NCBI RefSeq assembly: GCF_019711595.1
Contig: NZ_JAIGNR010000003.1
Coordinates: forward strand, 124,001-188,000
DNA: 64,000 nucleotides
DNA from: Qipengyuania sphaerica
Lineage (GTDB): Bacteria; Pseudomonadota; Alphaproteobacteria; Sphingomonadales; Sphingomonadaceae
Direction: 5' to 3'
Shown here one piece after another: positions 42,794 through 52,819 of the stretch. The notes under the pieces are model-generated. The model was given only the letters and a program-made list of their open reading frames with translations. It was not told the origin of the DNA and did no database searches. Position 1 is the stretch's first letter. Every line of letters starts with the position of its first letter. The translations under genes and the position numbers were made by a program.

Positions 42794-43575
42794 CATGCCT
42801 TGGCGAACTGTTCCGCCCGTTCCGAGAGATGGTCGACCGTCGCGGCGTGGATTCCCGGCGCGCTCGCGATGATGCCGAACGCACGCGGGTCGCGCTTGTT
42901 GTAATCGAGCTTGCGTCCGAAACTGTCCGACACCGCCGCCCCTGCCTCGCGCGCGATCAGGCCTGCTGCGGCGATGTCCCATTCGAAGCCCCAGCGAAGC
43001 GTGGCGACGAGGTCGGCGCGGTCGTCGGCGACCATGGCGATGCGCAAGGCGATCGAATTGGGCTGCTCCACTTTTTCGAGCATCCGGTCCTGCTTCATCA
43101 GGTCGTTTGCGGGCACGCGCGCACCGGCGAAGTCCTGCCGGGTCGAGGCGGAAATTCTCGTGCCGTTGAGCGTCGCGCCCTGCCCCGCAACGGCTTGCCA
43201 AACCTCTCCCCGTGCCGGTGCGCATAGCGAACCGATCAGGGGCCGCCCGCCGCTGATCAGCGCCACAGAGACCGCCCAGCCCTTGCGCCCGCGGATGAAG
43301 TCGCGCGTGCCGTCGACCGGATCGACCAGCCATATGAGATCGCGTTCGAGCCGGGACGGATCGTCGACCGTCTCTTCCGACAGCCATCCCGCCGATGGCA
43401 GCAGTGCGCCCAGTTCGCGTTTCAGGAAGGCATCGACCGCAAGGTCGGCCTCGCAGACCGGGCTGCCGGGCGTTTTTTCCCACGACTCGAGCTCGGCCCC
43501 CACCCCCGGCCACAGGCCGAGCGCGATCTCGCCGGCGCTAGCGACGATGGATTCGAGGCGTTTGCTGTCGATCAT
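42793..43575 (-). CDS. CysQ/inositol monophosphatase-family phosphatase
   Basis: 260 aa Mg2+-dependent phosphatase. Metal-binding EE at 67-68, DPVDGTRDF (85-93) and [15 protein letters not shown]. The family includes 3'(2'),5'-bisphosphate nucleotidase (CysQ, recycling PAP from sulfate assimilation) and inositol monophosphatases; the motif spacing favours the CysQ-like side, but this is not certain. Start at 43575 rather than 43617, because the shorter form begins with [11 protein letters not shown] as relatives do. Confidence 0.88.
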   Translation of the reverse strand: MIDSKRLESIVASAGEIALGLWPGVGAELESWEKTPGSPVCEADLAVDAFLKRELGALLPSAGWLSEETVDDPSRLERDLIWLVDPVDGTRDFIRGRKGWAVSVALISGGRPLIGSLCAPARGEVWQAVAGQGATLNGTRISASTRQDFAGARVPANDLMKQDRMLEKVEQPNSIALRIAMVADDRADLVATLRWGFEWDIAAAGLIAREAGAAVSDSFGRKLDYNKRDPRAFGIIASAPGIHAATVDHLSERAEQFAKA

Positions 43576-43697
43576 GGGGTGCGCGCGGGCACTGCACCCG
43601 AAAGTCGCACTTTTCAAGCGGGCCTACGTATGCTTATGCGCGCAGCGACTCCCATCCCCCCAGACGCGCGGCCCTGCGCGAAGGATCAGCGACAGAC

Positions 43698-44897
43698 ATG
43701 AACATCCACGAATACCAGGCCAAGGAACTCCTCGCGAAATACGGCATCGCCGTCCCGACGGGCTATGCAGCCATGACTGTCGAGGAAGCAGTCGAAGGCG
43801 CGAAGAAACTCCCCGGACCGCTCTATGTCGTGAAAGCGCAGATCCATGCCGGCGGCCGCGGCAAGGGCAAGTTCAAGGAGCTCGGCCCCGACGCCAAGGG
43901 CGGCGTCCGCCTGTCTAAGAGCATCGAGGATGTCGAAGCCAACGCAAAGGAAATGCTCGGCAACACGCTGGTGACCATCCAGACGGGCGACGAAGGCAAG
44001 CAGGTCAACCGCCTCTATGTCACCGACGGCGTCGACATCGCGCACGAATACTACCTTTCGATGCTGGTCGACCGCGCTACCGGCAAGGTCGCCATGATCG
44101 CTTCGACCGAGGGCGGCATGGACATCGAGGACGTCGCGCACGAGACTCCCGAGAAGATCACGACCATCACCATCGACCCGGCGCAGGGCTTCATGCCCCA
44201 CCACGGCCGCGCGGTGGCCTTTGCCCTCAAGCTGACGGGCGACACCAACAAGCAGTGCCAGAAGCTGGCGAAACAGCTCTACACCGCCTTCATGGACCTC
44301 GACATGGAAATGCTCGAGATCAACCCGCTGGTGGAAGACAAGGACGGCAATCTTCTCGTCCTCGACACCAAGATGAGCTTCGACGGCAACGCGCTCTACC
44401 GCCACAAGGACGTGGAAGCGATGCGCGACGAGACCGAGGAAGATCCGGCCGAAGTCGAAGCATCGGAATACGACCTCGCCTACATCAAGCTCGACGGTAA
44501 CATCGGCTGCATGGTCAATGGCGCAGGCCTTGCCATGGCGACCATGGACATCATCAAGCTGAACGGAGCCTTCCCGGCTAACTTCCTCGACGTGGGCGGC
44601 GGTGCGACGACGGAGAAGGTCACCGCAGCATTCAAGATCATCCTCAAGGACCCGGCGGTCGAGGGGATCCTCGTCAACATCTTCGGCGGCATCATGCGCT
44701 GCGACACGATCGCGGAGGGCATCGTGGTGGCGGCGAAGGAAGTCGAGCTCGACGTTCCGCTGGTGGTCCGCCTCGAAGGCACCAATGTCGAGAAGGGCAA
44801 GGAAATCCTCGCCAACTCGGGCCTGCCGATCGTTCCGGCAGACGATCTGGGCGATGCCGCCCGCAAGATCGTGGCCGAGGTGAAAAAGGCGGCCTGA
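43698..44897 (+). CDS. sucC: succinyl-CoA synthetase beta subunit (ADP-forming)
   Basis: 399 aa ATP-grasp subunit. Typical N-terminus [17 protein letters not shown], nucleotide segment [35 protein letters not shown], and the C-terminal ligase part ([17 protein letters not shown]). Carries out substrate-level phosphorylation in the TCA cycle with the SucD alpha subunit. sucD does not follow; the next gene is on the other strand, so SucD must be encoded elsewhere. Confidence 0.97.
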   Translation: MNIHEYQAKELLAKYGIAVPTGYAAMTVEEAVEGAKKLPGPLYVVKAQIHAGGRGKGKFKELGPDAKGGVRLSKSIEDVEANAKEMLGNTLVTIQTGDEGKQVNRLYVTDGVDIAHEYYLSMLVDRATGKVAMIASTEGGMDIEDVAHETPEKITTITIDPAQGFMPHHGRAVAFALKLTGDTNKQCQKLAKQLYTAFMDLDMEMLEINPLVEDKDGNLLVLDTKMSFDGNALYRHKDVEAMRDETEEDPAEVEASEYDLAYIKLDGNIGCMVNGAGLAMATMDIIKLNGAFPANFLDVGGGATTEKVTAAFKIILKDPAVEGILVNIFGGIMRCDTIAEGIVVAAKEVELDVPLVVRLEGTNVEKGKEILANSGLPIVPADDLGDAARKIVAEVKKAA

Positions 44898-44907
44898 GCG
44901 CCGCCTT
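44883..44907 (-). terminator. terminator of the DUF6265 gene, inside the sucC 3' end
   Basis: 8-bp perfect stem 44886-44893 with 44900-44907; on the minus strand a T5 run (44887-44883) follows. The sucC stop codon lies in its loop. Confidence 0.75.
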
Positions 44908-44913
44908 CAGCGC

Positions 44914-45420
44914 CTACTCCATCCGTTCGAAACGGAAAATCAGCTCGTTAATCTCGTCGCCGGCGCTCTTCATGCGCACGGCAGCGAGCAGTCCGTCCTC
45001 GCCATCGCACCGCAGCGTGAGCGAGCGGAAATAGGCCGCGCAGTCCTCCACCGCGATGAGGCGGAAGGTCAGCATCTTGTCCTTCTCCTCCCATCCGGTG
45101 AGATCGGCGTTGAAGTGCTTGAGCCGCAGGACCAGCGTGCCTTCTTCTTCCATCAGGTAGAGGATTTCGCTGAAGCGGATGCCCCCCTCGCCTGTTTCCT
45201 GCACGAAGGTGCCGACCATGGTGTCGCCGCTCGGCGGGAGCCAGCTTTCCATCGCGGGAGCGCCGCCGATTCCGGTCCCGACCCACTGGCCGACGAGCCA
45301 GTCCATCTGTTCGACGCCGGCGGGTGGGGGCACGTGGTCGTCGGGTGCGACACGCGTCTCCTGGCCTGCGAGCGGCGAACCAAGCAAAAGCAATGCGGAA
45401 ACAATCGGCCAGACGCGCAT
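44914..45420 (-). CDS. DUF6265-like secreted protein, unknown function
   Basis: 168 aa. Signal peptide [19 protein letters not shown] with cleavage near LAG|QE. The mature part has [28 protein letters not shown], the [20 protein letters not shown] segment and beta-rich FEGDL-like stretches; the WL.G.W/M.E.W..P.G..M.G pattern is that of the DUF6265 lipocalin-like group. Possible disulfide between the two C-terminal cysteines. Divergent from etfB across 201 bases that include the etf palindrome. Confidence 0.8.
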   Translation of the reverse strand: MRVWPIVSALLLLGSPLAGQETRVAPDDHVPPPAGVEQMDWLVGQWVGTGIGGAPAMESWLPPSGDTMVGTFVQETGEGGIRFSEILYLMEEEGTLVLRLKHFNADLTGWEEKDKMLTFRLIAVEDCAAYFRSLTLRCDGEDGLLAAVRMKSAGDEINELIFRFERME

Positions 45421-45556
45421 GGTGCACTTCCTCCCTCGGGAGCCGAAACTATTGCCGAATTGAGGGATAGTAAAGGTGAACGTCCGTCGCGCTTGACCTG
45501 CGGTTTTACGCGGGCGAGGGAGCGGCAGGAAAGGTCAGAATTCGATGCCCGCCCAA

Positions 45557-45579
45557 CTTGACGTTTACGTAAACGCAAG
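45557..45579. promoter_or_regulatory. palindrome upstream of etfBA, candidate operator
   Basis: 14-bp perfect palindrome with halves CGTTTAC and GTAAACG (45562-45575), flanked by CTTG and CAAG, 46 bases before the etfB ATG. From memory it resembles the TTTACGTAAA-type sites of MerR-family LiuR regulators of branched-chain amino-acid and fatty-acid catabolism in proteobacteria. No regulator gene is in the window. Confidence 0.55.
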
Positions 45580-45621
45580 CTAGGTGGGCGCCACAGTTTC
45601 TATCGAGAGGAAGGTACTCGC

Positions 45622-46368
45622 ATGAAAATCCTCGTCCCCGTCAAGCGGGTGATCGATTACAACGTCAAACCGCGCGTGAAGGCCGATGGCTCGGGCGTGG
45701 ACCTCGCCAACGTCAAGATGAGCATGAACCCCTTCGACGAAATCGCCGTCGAAGAGGCCATCCGCATCAAGGAAGCGGGCAAGGCGGAAGAAATCGTCGC
45801 CGTGTCGATCGGCCCGGCAAAGGCGCAGGAAACGCTGCGTACCGCGCTCGCCATGGGTGCGGACCGCGCGATCCTCGTCGAAACCGATGACGAAGTCGAA
45901 CCGCTTGCTGTCGCCAAGATCCTCAAGGCCATTGCCGAAGAAGAGAACCCCGGCATCGTGATGCTCGGCAAACAGGCGATCGACGACGATTCGAACCAGA
46001 CCGGCCAGATGCTCGCTGCCCTCATGGGCCGTCCGCAGGGCACCTTCGCCAACACGGTCGAAGTTGACGGCGATCATGTCACCGTGAAGCGCGAAGTCGA
46101 TGGCGGTCTCGAAACCGTGAAGCTTTCGCTTCCCGCCATCGTCACCACCGACCTTCGCCTCAACGAGCCGCGCTATGCTTCGCTGCCCAACATCATGAAG
46201 GCGAAGAAGAAGCCGCTCGATACCAAGAGCCCGTCCGATTACGGCGTCGACACCACGCCGCGCCTCAAGACCACCAACGTCTCCGAACCGCCGGTTCGCC
46301 AGGCAGGCGAAAAGGTAGAAGACGTCGATGCGCTGGTCGCCAAGATCAAAGCGCTCGGCATCGCGTAA
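45622..46368 (+). CDS. etfB: electron transfer flavoprotein beta subunit
   Basis: 248 aa. [32 protein letters not shown], the ETF-beta signature [19 protein letters not shown] and [17 protein letters not shown]. With EtfA it accepts electrons from acyl-CoA dehydrogenases and passes them to ETF-quinone oxidoreductase. 28 bases before etfA. Confidence 0.97.
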   Translation: MKILVPVKRVIDYNVKPRVKADGSGVDLANVKMSMNPFDEIAVEEAIRIKEAGKAEEIVAVSIGPAKAQETLRTALAMGADRAILVETDDEVEPLAVAKILKAIAEEENPGIVMLGKQAIDDDSNQTGQMLAALMGRPQGTFANTVEVDGDHVTVKREVDGGLETVKLSLPAIVTTDLRLNEPRYASLPNIMKAKKKPLDTKSPSDYGVDTTPRLKTTNVSEPPVRQAGEKVEDVDALVAKIKALGIA

Positions 46369-46396
46369 GACCCCGGACTTCGAAAGGAATAGACTT

Positions 46397-47326
46397 ATGA
46401 AAACTCTCGTCTGGGTCGAACACGACAATGCCGAGATGAAGGACGCAACCCTGGCCGCGGTCACCGCCGCAGGTAAGCTGGGCGAAGTCCACCTGATCGT
46501 CGCAGGCTCGGGTTGCCGCGCCGTCGCCGAACAGGCCGCCAAGGTCGCGGGCGTGGGCAAGGTCCATCTCGCCGACAATGCGGCTTACGAGCACGCGCTG
46601 GCTGAAAACGTAGCGCCGCTGATCGCCGACCAGATGGGCCACCACGATGCCTTCGTGGCGCCCGCAACCACCACCGGCAAGAACATCGCCCCGCGCGTCG
46701 CAGCGCTGCTCGACGTGATGCAGGTCTCGGACATCCTCTCGGTCGAAGGTGACAAGACCTTCACCCGCCCGATCTACGCCGGCAACGCGATTGCGACTGT
46801 CGAAAGCTCGGATGAAAAGCTCGTCATTACCGTGCGCGGCACGGCCTTCGACAAGGCCGCTACCGAAGGCGGTTCGGGTACGATCGAGGAAATCTCGGGT
46901 CCCGCAGATGCAGGCCTCTCGAGCTTCGTCAGCGCGGAAATCGCCGAGAGCGACCGCCCCGAACTGACAAGCGCCAAGGTCATCGTCTCGGGTGGCCGCG
47001 CGCTGAAGGACGCGGAAACTTTCGAGCAGGTCATCACCCCGCTGGCCGACAAGCTCGGCGCAGGCATCGGCGCATCGCGCGCCGCGGTCGATGCGGGCTA
47101 CGTGCCCAACGATTACCAGGTCGGCCAGACCGGCAAGATCGTGGCTCCCGAAGTCTACATCGCCATCGGCATCTCCGGCGCGATCCAGCACCTTGCGGGC
47201 ATGAAGGATTCGAAAACCATCATCGCCATCAACAAGGACGAGGACGCCCCGATCTTCCAGGTGGCCGACATCGGCCTCGTGGCAGACCTGTTCAAGGCAG
47301 TGCCGGAACTGACCGAAAAGCTCTGA
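46397..47326 (+). CDS. etfA: electron transfer flavoprotein alpha subunit
   Basis: 309 aa. FAD-binding C-terminal domain with [44 protein letters not shown] and [12 protein letters not shown]. Start at ATG 46397 after AAAGGA; the open frame further up overlaps etfB. Last gene of the etfBA unit, followed by a strong terminator. Confidence 0.97.
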   Translation: MKTLVWVEHDNAEMKDATLAAVTAAGKLGEVHLIVAGSGCRAVAEQAAKVAGVGKVHLADNAAYEHALAENVAPLIADQMGHHDAFVAPATTTGKNIAPRVAALLDVMQVSDILSVEGDKTFTRPIYAGNAIATVESSDEKLVITVRGTAFDKAATEGGSGTIEEISGPADAGLSSFVSAEIAESDRPELTSAKVIVSGGRALKDAETFEQVITPLADKLGAGIGASRAAVDAGYVPNDYQVGQTGKIVAPEVYIAIGISGAIQHLAGMKDSKTIIAINKDEDAPIFQVADIGLVADLFKAVPELTEKL

Positions 47327-47347
47327 ACAGACAAACGGTTGCAATCG

Positions 47348-47386
47348 AGACCCCTTCGAAGCATTCTCGTTTCGAAGGGGTCTTTT
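47348..47386 (+). terminator. terminator of etfBA, 3' arm overlaps the next ribosome site
   Basis: 13-bp perfect stem (47348-47360 with 47371-47383), 10-base loop, then four T. The next gene starts at 47388, and AAGGGG at 47375-47380 inside the 3' arm is its only Shine-Dalgarno. Confidence 0.9.
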
Positions 47387-47387
47387 G

Positions 47388-48299
47388 ATGCGTTATCCAG
47401 GATCAGTTCTTTTACTGGCCGCCACGCTTACCAGTATGGCTGGTCGGCCAGCGATGGCCAGCGAGCCGCCGGTTCTCGAACCTTCCAGCCAGTGGCATCT
47501 CGATACGGGCGATGAAAGATGTCGCCTCGCACGCGAATTCGGCGAAGGCGCTGCCAAACATATTCTCTTTCTCGAGATGGACGAACCTAGCGCCTATGTC
47601 GGATTTCTCCTCGCCGGTCCCGCGATGGAGGAGCTGGATTTGCAGGTTCCCGTGCGCCTGCAATTCGGAAATCTCGAGCCAATTGTTCTGGATCGACACA
47701 CGCAGGGTTCGCTCGAGGGGTACGGGGCCGCTCTCATGAGTACCGGCATCTCGCTCGACGAGAATTTTCCTGCCGAGCTGGAAGAGACGGGAACGAATGA
47801 AAGCAGCGTGACCGAGGCGCCCAAAGGATTGCCGCGCCTGGCATCGGAGCGCTTCACAAACGTAGAGACTCTTACAATCGCGCAAGAGGACGCGGAAAAG
47901 GCCGTTCTCAAGCTGCCGTCCCTCCATAAAGCCCTCGAAGCCCTGAACCTGTGCTCGGAGGACTTCATCACCTATTGGGGCCTCGACCTCGAACAACACA
48001 GGTCGATGCAGCGCGGACCGAAATGGACCAATTCGCAAAGGGTAGTCCGTCGAATCGCCGCCAATTATCCCTCTGCTGCCTTGCGCAAGGGCGAACAGGG
48101 ATCCGTGCGGTTCCTGTTGATAATCGATGAGACCGGACAGGTCGAGGAATGTCGGCAGTCGAACGTGACGCTGCTCGACAAGCTCGAGTCTCCAGCCTGC
48201 AAGATCATGCGGCGTGGAGAGTTCGAACCGGCTCTGGATGCTGATGGGAACCCGATGCGATCCTATTACGCATCGCAAATCCGCTACGTGCTGCCCTAG
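47388..48299 (+). CDS. secreted protein with TonB C-terminal domain
   Basis: 303 aa. Signal-type N-terminus ([19 protein letters not shown], cleavage near AMA|SE). The middle 40-210 has no recognised domain. The C-terminus (about 215-303) is TonB-like: [27 protein letters not shown], and the terminal SQIRYVLP. It lacks the long Pro-rich spacer and any membrane anchor beyond the signal, so it cannot act as a classical energy transducer. GC and codon use look lower than in flanking genes. No exb genes here. Confidence 0.82.
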   Translation: MRYPGSVLLLAATLTSMAGRPAMASEPPVLEPSSQWHLDTGDERCRLAREFGEGAAKHILFLEMDEPSAYVGFLLAGPAMEELDLQVPVRLQFGNLEPIVLDRHTQGSLEGYGAALMSTGISLDENFPAELEETGTNESSVTEAPKGLPRLASERFTNVETLTIAQEDAEKAVLKLPSLHKALEALNLCSEDFITYWGLDLEQHRSMQRGPKWTNSQRVVRRIAANYPSAALRKGEQGSVRFLLIIDETGQVEECRQSNVTLLDKLESPACKIMRRGEFEPALDADGNPMRSYYASQIRYVLP

Positions 48300-48301
48300 T
48301 G

Positions 48302-49582
48302 CTAACCAAAGGCTTCCATCAATCCATGCAGCGTCAGCCCCACCAGCCCGCCCACCAGCGTGCCGTTGATGCGGATGAACTGCAGGTCGCGGCCGACCGC
48401 GCTTTCCACCCGGTCGGTCAGCGTGGTCGCATCCCAGCGGCGGACCGTTTCGCTGACCAGCTGGACGATCTGGTCGCCATAGCGCTGGGCGATGCCGACA
48501 GCCGTGCGGCGGGCGAAGCGGTTGACCTGCTGCTGGAGACGCAGGTCGTCGCGTAGCGCGCCGCCCAGTTCTGCGAGCGTCTCGCCGAGGTAGCCGCCGC
48601 CTGCGCCGCCGCTTTCGCGGATGCTCCTGATGAGGCGCGCGCGGATGCGCTCCCAGACCGACTGCCACCATTGCGCAATCGCCGGGTTGTTGAGCAGCTC
48701 GACCTTCATCCGTTCGACACGCGCCTGCATTTCCGGGTCTTCGCGCATGCCTCGGGCAAGTTCGTGCAAGCCTTCCTCGATCTTGTCGCGCAGGGGATGC
48801 TCCGGATCGACGAGCACTTCGGCGAGCAGCTTGTAGAGCCCGTCGATCACCGAATTGGCGAGCCGCTCGTCTAGCCCGGTAAAGCGCAGCACGGCGTTGG
48901 CCCGCTTGTGCACCATGTCGCGCACCATCTGCTCGTTGTCCTCAAGCACGATCCCGGCCCAGCGGATGATCTTGTCGATGATGATCCTGTGCCGCCCGTC
49001 CTCGATCATCGCATCGAGCATGCTGCCGAGAAGCGGCGCGATATCGAGCTTCTCGATCTGTGCGGCGAGACCCGCTCGCACCTGCGTCCCCAGGCGTTCG
49101 GGATCGAGCGATTCGAGCACTTCGACCGCAAGCTCGCCTGCGCCCACTCGCACGCGCGAATCGCGGACGGCCTTGGGATCGGCGAGGTAGCTCCCGATCG
49201 CCCCGGCAAGGTTCATCGCCCCCATGCGCCTTGCGACGACCTGAGGGGTCAGAAAATTCTCGCGCAGGAAGCCAGCCATCGTGTCGGCGATGCGATCCTT
49301 GTTCTCGGGAATGATCGCCGTGTGCGGGATCGGAAGGCCCAGCGGGCGCCGGAACAGGGCGGTAACCGCGAACCAGTCGGCCAGCCCGCCGACCATCGCG
49401 GCCTCGGCAAAGGCGTGAACGTATCCCCATGCCGGATGCACATCGAGATAGCGGCCCGACGCGATGAAGATCACCGCCATCAGGAACAACATGCCGGTCG
49501 CGGTCCGGCGCATGGCCTTCGCACGGTCGGGCGGCAGCGGGCCGCCGCCAGTGCTTACAGATCGTTGGATTGGGCCCGCCAT
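48302..49582 (-). CDS. DUF445 membrane protein
   Basis: 426 aa. Two N-terminal hydrophobic segments and a third at the C-terminus (RINGTLVGGLVGLTLHGLMEAFG), enclosing a long helical soluble region. MVGGLADWFAVTALFRRPLGLPIPHTAIIP and a following NKDRIADTMA are the DUF445/YjiN signature. Function unknown. 14 bases downstream of the RND transporter on the same strand, so probably co-transcribed with the efflux pair. Confidence 0.9.
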   Translation of the reverse strand: MAGPIQRSVSTGGGPLPPDRAKAMRRTATGMLFLMAVIFIASGRYLDVHPAWGYVHAFAEAAMVGGLADWFAVTALFRRPLGLPIPHTAIIPENKDRIADTMAGFLRENFLTPQVVARRMGAMNLAGAIGSYLADPKAVRDSRVRVGAGELAVEVLESLDPERLGTQVRAGLAAQIEKLDIAPLLGSMLDAMIEDGRHRIIIDKIIRWAGIVLEDNEQMVRDMVHKRANAVLRFTGLDERLANSVIDGLYKLLAEVLVDPEHPLRDKIEEGLHELARGMREDPEMQARVERMKVELLNNPAIAQWWQSVWERIRARLIRSIRESGGAGGGYLGETLAELGGALRDDLRLQQQVNRFARRTAVGIAQRYGDQIVQLVSETVRRWDATTLTDRVESAVGRDLQFIRINGTLVGGLVGLTLHGLMEAFG

Positions 49583-49596
49583 ACTCTAGGCGACGT

Positions 49597-52500
49597 TTAC
49601 TCCGCCGGTTCGATCCCGGGTTTGCGCCCGCGGATCGATCCATCGTCCATTCCCGGACGATAGGAGAGGAGGCGATCGCGCAGCCATGGTCCGGCGCGCT
49701 TCTCGATACCGTCGGCAAGGCTGAAGCCGGCCGGTACGATCAGCAGTGTCAGGAATGTCGAGACGATCAGGCCCCCGATCACTGCCACGCCCATCGGCTG
49801 GCGCCACGCGCCGTCCGCCGAAAGCGACATTGCAGTCGGAACCATGCCGGCAGTCATGGCGACGGTCGTCATCACGATCGGCTGGGCACGCTTCTGGCCA
49901 GCCTCCATGATCGCGTCGTATTTGCGCTTGCCGTGATCCATCGCCTCGATCGCGAAATCGACCAGCAGGATCGAGTTCTTCGCCACGATGCCGAACAGCA
50001 GCAGGATACCGATGAAGACGGGCAACGACAGCGCCATTCCCGAGGGCATAACGATGTTGGCGAGCTGCACCGCGAGGATCGCCCCGAGCGGTGCGAGCAG
50101 GAGCGAGCCCATGTTGACCAGCGGCGACATGAGGCGGCGATAAAGCAGGACCAGGACGGCGAAGACCAGCAGGATCCCGGCGACCAGCGCGATCTGGAAA
50201 TCGACGAAGAACTCGGCCAGCCAGCGATCCTGTCCGCTGGGCGCATTCGATACGCCGATCGGCAGGTTCTGCATGATCGGGAGCTCGTTGATCTTCTGCT
50301 TTGCCACGCCTTCCGCCGCACCGGGCGACAGGTCGGCGCTGACGAAGACACGGCGCTGGCGGTCTTCGCGCTGGATCGTCGTGGGTCCGGCGCCGAAGCG
50401 GATATCTGCAACCCGCTCCAGCGGAACCGAGCCGCCGGTTGCAGTGGGCACCGGCAGGTTGCGGATGGTAGCGATCCGGTCGCGCGATTCCTCCGGCAAC
50501 ATGACGCGGATCGGGATCTGACGGTCCGACAGCGAGAAACGCGCCGCATTCTGGTCGATCTCGCCGATAGTGGCGATACGGATTGCCTGGCTGAGCGATG
50601 CGGTTGTCACACCCAGCGAGGCCGCAAGGTCGGCACGCGGTTCGATAATGAGTTCGGGCCGCTGGAGATCCGCCTCGAGCCGAGCACCCTGGACTTCCCT
50701 GATGCCGCCCATCTGCTCGACAAGGGTTTCCGCTGTGGTCTTGAGCAAGTCTGGGTCGCTACCCGACAGCATGACGTTGATCGCCCGGCCCGAACCGCCG
50801 CCGCCGCCATCGCCCTGCATATTGCGGAAATTGAGACGTGCGTCCGGCACCTGCCGCAGGAGCGGGGACACGTCGCGCTCGATTTCGGCGCTCGTCCGTT
50901 CGCGGTCGTCGCGATAGGTGATGAAGAAACTCGCCCCGCCCTCCCAGATCGACGCCAGGACATTCTCGACCTCGGGCTGGTCGTCGATGATCGCAAGCGC
51001 CTGTTCGGCGCGTTCTTCGGTCTGTTCGAGCGTCGTGCCCGGCACCATCGACATCCTGACATCGGCAAAATCGAAGTCCGCATCCGGGAAGAACTGGGCC
51101 GGAGTCGTGGCGAAAAGGATGATCGTCAGGATGAAGGATAGAAGCCCTGCCCCCATGACCCAGGCGCGGTGATCCCCGCGAAGGTGCGCGCCCAGTTTCC
51201 CGAAGAAGCCGATCCGCCCCTTGCGGGCGATCTTGGCGGCCTTGATCTCGCGCGCCTTGTCGCGATCAAGGGTCCATTCGAGGACGCGCGCATATCTCTG
51301 GATCCACGGCCCGTTGGCATGATCCTCCACGCCGTGCGGCTTGAGGAAATAGGCCGCGAGCATCGGGGTAATCATTCGCGCGACGGCAAGGCTCATCAAC
51401 ACCGAGACGACGACCGTGATGCCGAAATTCTCGAAATATTGTCCGGCGACACCGGGCAGCAAGGCAACCGGCAGGAAGACCGCCACGATGGAAAATGACG
51501 TTGCCGCAACCGCGAGGCCGATCTCGTCGGCCGCGTCGATCGAGGCCTGGAAGGCGGTCTTGCCCATGCGCATGTGGCGCACGATATTTTCGATCTCCAC
51601 GATCGCATCGTCGACCAGCACGCCGGCCACGAGGCCCAGCGCGAGCAGGCTCATCTGGTTGAGCGTGTAGCCCATGTAGTGGAGTACGAAGAAGGTCGGG
51701 ATGGCAGACAGCGGGATGGCAACTGCGGAAATGAATGTCGCGCGCCAGTCGCGCAGGAAGAAGAAAACCACGACGACGGCGAGGATCGCGCCTTCGATCA
51801 GCGCTTCGATCGAGGAGTTGTACTGCCCCTTGGTGTACTGGACGATGTTGAACAGCTCGACGAATTTCACGCCCGGATATTCGGCCTCGATCTGCTGCAT
51901 GACGATCTGCGATTCGTCGTAGACCGTCACGTCGGATTCGCCGCGCGCGCGCGCCAGCGAAATGGTCACGACAGGCTGGCCGTTGACCTTGGAGATGGTC
52001 GTGATCTCGCTCTGGCCGTCCTTGACCTCGGCAATATCGGCCAGCTTGATTGAACGCCCGCCGCCGAGCGCGATCCTGCGCTGCCCGAGTTCGTATGCTG
52101 TTTCCGCATTGCCGACGACGCGTACCGACTGACGCGACCCCGCGATCTCCGCCTGTCCGCCGCCGGCGTTGAGGTTGTTCTGGCGCAGCACCGAGTTGAC
52201 CTGCGAAGCGGTCACGCCGAGCGATTGCATGCGTGCAGGATCGAGGATGACGCGAATTTCGCGCGATACCCCGCCGCCGCGCGATGCGCTTGCCATGCCG
52301 GGAACCGCGAGCAGGCGCTTCGACACCGTGTCGTCGACGAACCAGCTCAACTGTTCCATCGTCATGTCGTCGGAGATCACGGCATAGCTGGCGAAACTGT
52401 CGTTACCCGCGCGCACCTTGTAAACGCGCGGTTCGATGATGCCGTCGGGCAGGTCGCCGCGGATCTGGTCGATATTAGACTTGGCCTCGCTGACGAGGTC

Positions 52501-52815
52501 GTTCACGTCGTACCCGAATTCGAAAGACACGAAGGTTCGCGAATTGCCTTCGCTCACCGTGCTGCTGATCGTCTCGAGACCCTCCATCGAGGCAATCGCG
52601 GATTCGACCTTTTCGGTGATTTGCGTGTCGATTTCGGTCGGCGCGGCACCAGGCTGCGAGATCGAGATGATGAGCGCGGGGAAGTCGAGGTCGGGATCGT
52701 TCTGCACTTCCATGCGCAGAAAGCTGATCATGCCCGCCAGCGTCAGGGCGACGAAGAGGACGAGCGGGACTACCGGGTTGCGGATCGACCAGGCCGACAG
52801 ATAGCGGAAATTCAT
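49597..52815 (-). CDS. RND-family efflux permease (AcrB-like)
   Basis: 1072 aa, inner-membrane proton-driven exporter with twelve helices and two large periplasmic loops. SAWSIRNPVVPLVLFVALTLAG at the N-terminus, PGAAPTEIDTQITEKVE, LALGLVAGVLVDDAIVEIENI (helix 4) and KNSILLVDFA. Resembles hydrophobe/amphiphile efflux pumps (AcrB, MexB-like). Substrate cannot be inferred. 4 bases after the adaptor gene; no outer-membrane TolC-type gene follows. Confidence 0.94.
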   Translation of the reverse strand: MNFRYLSAWSIRNPVVPLVLFVALTLAGMISFLRMEVQNDPDLDFPALIISISQPGAAPTEIDTQITEKVESAIASMEGLETISSTVSEGNSRTFVSFEFGYDVNDLVSEAKSNIDQIRGDLPDGIIEPRVYKVRAGNDSFASYAVISDDMTMEQLSWFVDDTVSKRLLAVPGMASASRGGGVSREIRVILDPARMQSLGVTASQVNSVLRQNNLNAGGGQAEIAGSRQSVRVVGNAETAYELGQRRIALGGGRSIKLADIAEVKDGQSEITTISKVNGQPVVTISLARARGESDVTVYDESQIVMQQIEAEYPGVKFVELFNIVQYTKGQYNSSIEALIEGAILAVVVVFFFLRDWRATFISAVAIPLSAIPTFFVLHYMGYTLNQMSLLALGLVAGVLVDDAIVEIENIVRHMRMGKTAFQASIDAADEIGLAVAATSFSIVAVFLPVALLPGVAGQYFENFGITVVVSVLMSLAVARMITPMLAAYFLKPHGVEDHANGPWIQRYARVLEWTLDRDKAREIKAAKIARKGRIGFFGKLGAHLRGDHRAWVMGAGLLSFILTIILFATTPAQFFPDADFDFADVRMSMVPGTTLEQTEERAEQALAIIDDQPEVENVLASIWEGGASFFITYRDDRERTSAEIERDVSPLLRQVPDARLNFRNMQGDGGGGGSGRAINVMLSGSDPDLLKTTAETLVEQMGGIREVQGARLEADLQRPELIIEPRADLAASLGVTTASLSQAIRIATIGEIDQNAARFSLSDRQIPIRVMLPEESRDRIATIRNLPVPTATGGSVPLERVADIRFGAGPTTIQREDRQRRVFVSADLSPGAAEGVAKQKINELPIMQNLPIGVSNAPSGQDRWLAEFFVDFQIALVAGILLVFAVLVLLYRRLMSPLVNMGSLLLAPLGAILAVQLANIVMPSGMALSLPVFIGILLLFGIVAKNSILLVDFAIEAMDHGKRKYDAIMEAGQKRAQPIVMTTVAMTAGMVPTAMSLSADGAWRQPMGVAVIGGLIVSTFLTLLIVPAGFSLADGIEKRAGPWLRDRLLSYRPGMDDGSIRGRKPGIEPAE

Positions 52816-52819
52816 CGAC

